The notes beneath the pieces are model-generated. The model did no database searches, was not told the origin of the DNA, and saw only the letters and a program-made list of their open reading frames with translations. From Dillenia suffruticosa (Eukaryota > Streptophyta > Magnoliopsida > Dilleniales > Dilleniaceae), in assembly GCA_033439265.1 (NCBI GenBank), contig JAVTVX010000010.1, positions 9,300,001 to 9,364,000 on the forward strand: 64,000 bases of DNA, read 5' to 3'. Shown piece after piece: positions 57,607 through 64,000 of the stretch; position 1 is the stretch's first letter; the number at the start of each line of letters is the position of its first letter. The position numbers and the translations under genes are program-made.

Positions 57607-57785
57607 GATTGCCTGCTTTAAGCGGTGTTGAAGTCGTTTGGCTCTATTGCGATAGATAGAGAGAGAAGAGAATATCTACCAAGTCTTCTCTCTCTCCACT
57701 CTGTCCGGTCTCTCTCTCTCTCTCGTTTGAAGAAAGAACGTTTGAACATAGAAGCAGAAAAGGCGTGAGAGAGGAGCTATTTATA
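56305..57785 (-). promoter_or_regulatory. SPMS 5' leader region and TATA box
   Basis: On the minus strand a TATAAATA box lies at 57785-57778, placing transcription start near 57750. A CT tract (57600-57559) follows. From there to the start ATG is about 1.4 kb of AT-rich sequence without exon-like character, so a leader intron is likely; a GACTTG before GTAGATATTC donor at about 57680 is possible. I could not settle the acceptor. Confidence 0.55.
57133..57181 (-). mobile_element. 3' tail of an RTE-type LINE
   Basis: Read on the minus strand this is GTTGGGATTAAGCCTTGG followed by TTTGTTGTTGTTGTTG. That is the same tail signature as the LINE ending at 45494. Only a few tens of bases remain, as for a severely 5'-truncated insertion in the presumed SPMS leader intron. 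Confidence 0.7.
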
Positions 57786-58783
57786 ATTAATTTCTTTTAC
57801 TCTCCCTTTTATTCATATATGGAATTGGTAAAGGTAAGAGACTTTAACTTCTAGAAAAATGAAAATATTGAATTGAAATCAAAGCAGATAGAAGAAATGG
57901 AAGGGTGCATCTCAAGTGTCACGTAATTTTAAAATTTTATGGCACAGAATTTTAAGAAATAAAATTTAATAAAAAAGATGAATACCACCGATATGAGAAC
58001 GAAGATAGAAAAGTATATTAATATAACCAAATTACTTAACGTTTTTATTATAAGAAATAATAGTATATAAGTCGATGGATCTAATGAATTATAACTTAAT
58101 TTATATCATTTTTTTATAAACATTTTAATTTCATTCAAATATAAAGACATGAGTTAAAGGAAAGAATACAAGATATATCGTCCTCCACCATGTATATTAA
58201 TAAATTTATTAAGTATAAATACGAAATACAGACTATATATATCATAAGATAAATTAAATAATTTATGTATGTGAATCGAAAATTTGTTAATATAAATTTT
58301 GTAAAACAGGTATATTATTAGATCGATAGTTCAAGATGATTTTTATGTATGTCGAGGGTTTTTGACATCCACCTTATGGGAGGGAATAACTCCTATTAAT
58401 TATCTTTTATAAATATTATTACCGTATAAATATATTAGTAAATACTATCTTTTTTATTAACTTTTTATGAATTTAAGACACAGAAGTATTTGATAAAATT
58501 CGTAAAAATATTTTTGGTAAAAAGAATTTCTATATTCTTTTGGGATTTCTTTGTAACGAAGCGGTGAGCTTTATCGTTTGAAAAAGACACGATGCAATTG
58601 GTACAATGGGGTTAGTGTTTACTTTAACATCAATATTTATGATAATTAAATAAAATTTAGGCTTGCACTTGCAATCTGCTTTAATTCTGTGTTAATATTT
58701 TAATAAGAAATATATGGTTATGTAAATGAAAATTAAGAGAGGTTAAAATAATAATTATATTAATAACTTTTTATGGAAGAACA
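57786..58783. other. AT-rich SPMS upstream region
   Basis: About 1 kb with no ORF or repeat I can name. It lies between the SPMS TATA box and the hAT element and presumably holds the distal SPMS promoter. Confidence 0.5.
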
Positions 58784-61700
58784 TAGAGATGTGTCCAAGC
58801 CGGTTTGGGTTTGAAAACCGGCCCAATCGGACAGGAAAAAACCCGGCCCGTAAACCGGACTGGAGCAACAGTAACCGCCCGATCCAAACCAGTATTGTAG
58901 CGATCATGTCGGTTCAACAGATTTTGAAACCGGAAACTGACCCGGCCCGGCTACGGAACGGCCGCGGCCCGGCCCGGCCGGTTCCAATGGCTCATTGTCC
59001 CTCTTTTTTTGAATTTTTTAATTTTATCCCTCCTAACAGCTATAAAACGTCTAGTTTTGAAGTTATTTTGGTCCATAAGATCAAAAAATTTTCTTACAAA
59101 TACCTTACACCTCATTTCCAAAATCTCCACAACAAAATATCTCTTTCTCACATCTACATTCTATCAATATTATTATATTCTCTCAATTTTCATTACTATT
59201 TCCATTATCATTTCTTTTTCACCATTTTTACAATTCTCTACCAAATTTTCATTACCATTTTCTATACCATTTCCACCAATTTCTATATCATTTCTATTAT
59301 CATTTCCACCATTATCTGCATTTCCATAATTATCTTTATTTCCATCATTTTATTCATTAAACACATTTTCAAATTTGTAGTCTAAACTTTTGTGAAACCC
59401 ATTGACTCAGTATGCAACGGCATAGCATATCTAGAAAAGTTCTGTCTGGGGGCAATTAATTGTCGAAGGCAATATGTACTTAAGTGAGAACAGACAAACT
59501 CCACCTCTTACTTGGGAATTTTCCTGGTACTCTTGTTACAGAACGGTGTGGGTGGAAAATGGAGGATTACAAATTTTTCACGATTTTCAACATTGATCAA
59601 GATTTGGCAAGATTTCAAGGTTGAGAGTTCAAATTCAAGATTTTGTGAAAAACAACTGCGATATCCGTCAAGTCGGTATATTTAATTTTTTTACATCTTT
59701 TTTTTCTTACATTTGCATTACTTTTTTTTAAAAAAAATTAACTTTAATTTTTTTTTAAAAAATTTAATTTTAAATTTTCTTTTAAAAATTTAATCATATA
59801 TTTTATTTTAAAAATTTATTCTTAATTTTTTTAATAAAATGGTCGAAACACACTCTTCCCAATCTTCTCAATAATCTTCTCTTCTTCCATTTTTTTTTCA
59901 AAATAAAATTCCCGATAATATAGATATTGAAACTTTTTTGGAAGAAACTAAATCTACTAACACAGAATCTAATACAATATGGACTAAAAAAGATGATATT
60001 AATATATAGACATTTTTTGAAAAAAAAAATGATGAACAAAAAGCAACTTGTAAAATTTGTCATAAAAAATATAAATTTTTGAAGGGTTAGGGGGTAGGTA
60101 CACTTAGAAAACATTTAGTTAATAATTTTTCAAATAAATTATCACAAATAACACAAATACAAAGTGTTATAGGGGAGGTAATATAATTGGTACATTTAAA
60201 TATAATTCGAATAAAGAAAAAATTGGACAAATAGAATGATTAGCAAGAAAAAAATTACCATTTAATATAGTTGTATATCCCGTATTTGAAGAATATGTAC
60301 AAAAATATTTACAACCCGGTTATAAAAAAAGTAGTAGAAAATCCGATAGGAGGAGATCATTAGATAGATATTAAGAATTAAAAAATGATATAATTATATA
60401 ATTTATGACTAGTCAATGTAAATTTTCATTAATTCAGATATTTGGAAAAATGAGCATAAAAAAAATATTATATTGTACTAACATATTATTGAATAAATAA
60501 TTCATGATCTTTAAAAAAAAAATTAGTTTTTCAATGTTGGGAATTTTCATATTGCGGTACACATATAGTTAGAATAATTTCAAATATTGTTTATGATTAT
60601 AAAATAAGTGATATAATTTTTTTTATTTCATTTGATAATATTTCGACTAATACTACTACGGTTTAATAGTTTAAAAAATTTTTAAAAACTATTTTAAATG
60701 GAATTTCTTTTCATTATAGATGTACATGTCATATAATTAATTTGTGTTAAGAATGGTTTAGCAATGGTAGAACTATTTTTAAAATCTATTCGTGATTTAA
60801 TTCATCAAATAAGAAATTTTTCTGTAAAAACCCAAGAAATGAGACAATTATGTATGTTACATAATAAAAAATATAAAAAATTTAAAATGGAATGTGACAC
60901 TAGGTGGAATTCAACATATGACATGTTATAAGGTGTACTTCATTTTCAAAATATTTTAATTGAATTTGTAAATTCAAATTACGAATACGGTTTTATTGAT
61001 AATACCGAGATTTTGTATCTACACTTACTAAATTATTGAAAATTTTTTATTTATGCACAAATTTATTTTCTGGATATTATTATCTAACTACTCATTTAAT
61101 ATTACCAAATCTTTGTAAAATTATTTATATATTTAATGAATTTGAAAATGAAGAAAAATTTGGTGAATTTATTTTTTCTATGAAAACGAAAATTTTAAAA
61201 TATTATGAAGAAATTCTAATTTTATATTTAGTTGTAAGTGTATTAGATCATGTATTAAGATTGAAGGTGCTGAAATATTAATAAATTGTTTTGTACAATC
61301 TTTTTCATCAAAAATGTCTATTAACCCATATTTTTTAAAATAACAAATATTTTATACTTTACAATCAATATTTGAACTATATAAAAAGAAAAATAATAAT
61401 TTAAATACTAATAATGTAGGTAGTAGTAATAATAATAGCACTCAATTATCTTCATTTTCATTTAATCTCTTACACATATTAGATAAAAACAAAGAATTTC
61501 ATTATTATCATTTAATGAATTACTTTTGTATAAACAAACACATAAATTAGAAGATTTTGATGATATACATTTATATGATATATTAGATTGATGGAAAAAT
61601 AATGCATAGTGGCTAAAGATGTACTAATCTCTCCGGTATCCACAGTAGCATCGGAAAGTGCTTTTAGTGCATGTGGTCGAGTTAAACTGAGAAACGTACA

Positions 61701-61817
61701 AATTTAGCGGACGACATTTTAGAAATCTTAATTTGCATTAAAGATTAGAGGGATGTAGAAAAAAGAATGCAATAAATCATCAAGGTATCGGAAGATGATG
61801 AACAAAAAGTTGAAAAA

Positions 61818-61849
<32 letters not shown>

Positions 61850-62399
61850 TTTTTTTTTTTGTATAAAAATCATTGTAAATTGAAAAAAATCAAAGTGATA
61901 TAAAAATCAAAATAATGTAACAAAAAAAATTAGTGGATTTTAAAATTCAAGTGATGAGTTTGGTAGTGAACGTGCACCGAATTCAGTGGAACCACTCTAA
62001 AAATTTTGTGTCTCTAATTTTTAATTTATTTTTTTATAAAAAGTAAATTAAAAAAACAAAATGAAAAAATAAATAATTACAAGAGAGTAAAAAAAAACAA
62101 TAACAAAGTAAAAAAAAAATAGAGTTTCAAAAATAAAAGAGAATTAAAAAATAGAGTTACAAAAAAGAGAGTTAAAAAAGGCAATAGAGAAAAAAAAATT
62201 TCGGGCAGAACTGGGCCCGGCCCGGTGTGGACCGGCCCGCCGGTTCCGGTTTAACGGCCCGGGTCGGTTCAACTAAAAAAATTTTGAAACTAGCTCAGCC
62301 CGGACCGGACTGGCCTAGGAACTGCAGCTAGCCCGGCCCGCGATCCCAAGAACAGCCCTTGAATCGGACCGGCCCTGGCCCGGCCTGGTTATAACTCTA
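58784..62399 (+). mobile_element. Decayed autonomous-type hAT transposon
   Basis: The 3616-bp element is bounded by GAAGAACA (58776-58783) and GAAGAACC (62400-62407), an 8-bp target duplication with one change. Ends are imperfect inverted repeats beginning TAGAGATGTGTCCAAGCCGG on the left and TAGAGTTATAACCAGGCCGG on the right when inverted, with GC-rich CCGGCCCGG-type subterminal arrays. The plus strand keeps remnants of a hAT transposase. These are a BED zinc-finger piece (ATCKICHKKYKFL then GTLRKHLV, about 60046-60120), CDTRWNSTYDML near 60890, and the dimerisation motif STVASESAFSACGRVKLRN near 61642-61698. The reading frame is broken by many stops and shifts, so it cannot make transposase. 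Short ORFs at 58789-59385 are subterminal sequence and an AT-rich leader. Confidence 0.9.
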
Positions 62400-64000
62400 G
62401 AAGAACCGTAAATAACTCTTCAATAATTTACAAATCGGTAAGTTGCTTCCGTCTTCTTTTTAAATTGAGAAAATAGAAAACTCCATGTAGATTGTTGCAT
62501 CTATGGGAGCGTTGTTCAAGAGGCGACTCTCTAAGCATAATTTTTTTCATTTAAGTTTTGAATTCTAGAGAGAGTAATAGTTATACAGACACTCTTGCAC
62601 GTTTGGGTCATATGGTTTTTCATGATATTTATGAGTTGTTATGCCTCCTGTGAAGATCTATAGGGCACTTATGCATGATATTTGAGACTTAACTCTCTTG
62701 ATAAGTTAGTGTCCATGTTTACTTTGTTAAAAAAACAAAAAAGAAAAAAAGCCTGTGTTTGGAATCAAAATCTTGAATATCTCATAAACTATTTGAAAGT
62801 AAAAGAGAATTCATAAAACTTCTGTCTTTATTCTAAACATGATTGGACCAACACTTGTTGGTGTGGATGGACATTTTCATCCCCTGATTAGATTGAGAGT
62901 TCGACTCTTTTTAGATATGAAAAAATAATATTAGGAAACCCGTCTCACAAAGTAGGTCTTCTAACAATCAATGTAAATTAGTTGACACGAAACTCTCAAT
63001 ATTTGATTGTGGCCTATCCAAGATATAAAAAAAAAAAAAAAATCTAAACATGATTGGATAACTCTCAAAGGGCCTAATAGACCAATCTGACCCAATTTGA
63101 GATATCCACGAAGGGAAAAGAAAAGGTTAGAAATTGATGGGATCAATCCCAAAATTAAGCACAGGTTGTCTCTCTTTAATTTTGAAACCCCTCGTGTGTC
63201 CAAAGCATCCACCAATAAATTACACGCAATCTTGGCTTTTTGCTTAAGTAAAAATGGGAAAAGATAGGAATTAGAGTGATTAAGAGGAAGGAAGAAAGGA
63301 AATATGATGATAGCTCAATCATTTTTTTTTATATATAAGAATACTCAAATTTAAAGATATTGATTAAACTATAACTCAATTCAATGACACAACTCAATCC
63401 TTTCTCCAACCCTCACTTCATAGACAAAGGAATTCTCTCCGACTCCCCCCCAAGGGTCCCCCCCAAGATGCTTAAAAGCCAAGGTCACATCAAATTGAGA
63501 GGGCCACCACTTCACTTTGTAAATAATGTTTCTTAAGCTTGTGGTTCATTAAAATCTCCAACATTTAACCAAAAAAAGAGGTTATAAATTACATAATCAG
63601 AATACCAAATAAAGTAAAGCTCTTTGGTCACAATCAATACAATCTTTAATTAAGGAGAACTATTGCTTTAATCATGTTAGTTGCGCAAGTGGGAGTAACA
63701 CCTTTATTCCTCTGATCTTCATCACCTATAAAGGATGATATGGAAACGATGCCAATGACTTATTTCGAATTTCATAAAGTGGTTGATGAAGTTGATAGAC
63801 CTTCTCTTATAACTTGTCTGTCTCGATCGACCAATGTATGATTTTTTCACAAGAGGCTGATGAAGGTGATAGACCCACTCTTTTATCTTGTCTGTCTCAA
63901 TCGACCGATGTTTGATTTTTCCACAAGAGAGAAAAGTTATAGGTTTGCCTGTCATTTTCTTAATCTATATTCCATAAAAACATGAACAAGATTGACAATA
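62400..64000. other. Intergenic right flank
   Basis: No gene seen. It includes a tandem duplication of about 75 bp (63777-63926) and AT-rich sequence. Confidence 0.6.
63777..63926. repeat. 75-bp tandem duplication
   Basis: Two copies share TTGATGAAGTTGATAGACC/CTGATGAAGGTGATAGACC, CTTGTCTGTCTC, AATCGACC/GATCGACC and TGATTTTT blocks. The open frame across it, on the minus strand, is a repeat translation (KKSYIGRSRQTSYKRRS) without family resemblance. Confidence 0.85.

Noticed and set aside
58789-59385. 198-residue plus-strand ORF
   Set aside because: Its first part translates the CCGG-rich subterminal array and the rest is Ile/Phe/Ser low-complexity from AT-rich sequence.

Overview
This is a stretch of nuclear DNA from a flowering plant, most likely a eudicot. 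It is AT-rich, its genes are split by GT-AG introns that range from short to very long, and every recognisable gene is of a land-plant family. I cannot name the species from the sequence.

Four intact host genes form the backbone: a DnaJ/DUF3444 J-protein (minus, CDS 7100-9496), a clade-type PP2C phosphatase (minus, 23101-30392), a group I cyclic-nucleotide-gated channel of the CNGC1 type (plus, 35862-49451) and spermine synthase SPMS (minus, 50421-56304). For the three split genes I worked out the exons by splice site, phase and protein continuity. They give complete proteins of 350, 713 and 369 residues; the DnaJ CDS is intronless at 798 residues. From memory, SPMS, CNGC1, a PP2C and a DnaJ protein are consecutive loci in Arabidopsis (At5g53120, 53130, 53140, 53150), so the window looks like an ancestral gene block kept in the same order. 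The genes are not an operon and share no obvious pathway; each has its own promoter, usually with a GA/CT tract near the presumed transcription start.

Almost everything else is intron expansion and transposable-element debris. The DnaJ leader appears to be split by a 7.7-kb intron that holds an L1 LINE tail and a miniature LTR element. CNGC1 has a 3.3-kb intron with a second miniature LTR element, and a 5.2-kb intron with an RTE-type LINE. That LINE was in turn split by a 725-bp hAT-like element with a perfect 8-bp target duplication. A 3.6-kb decayed hAT transposon with recognisable ends lies at 58784-62399, and the tip of what looks like a relative is at the left edge of the window.

Between the DnaJ and PP2C genes lie a 5'-truncated relic of a TIGR01589-domain gene that keeps its introns, a 32-nt piece of U2 snRNA, and a diverged tandem duplication. 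The flanks (47-6241, 30930-34675, 57786-58783, 62400-64000) hold no gene I can support. I found no undescribed system. The most interesting points are the gene-block conservation, the upstream ORFs in the DnaJ and CNGC1 leaders, and the nested transposon in CNGC1.
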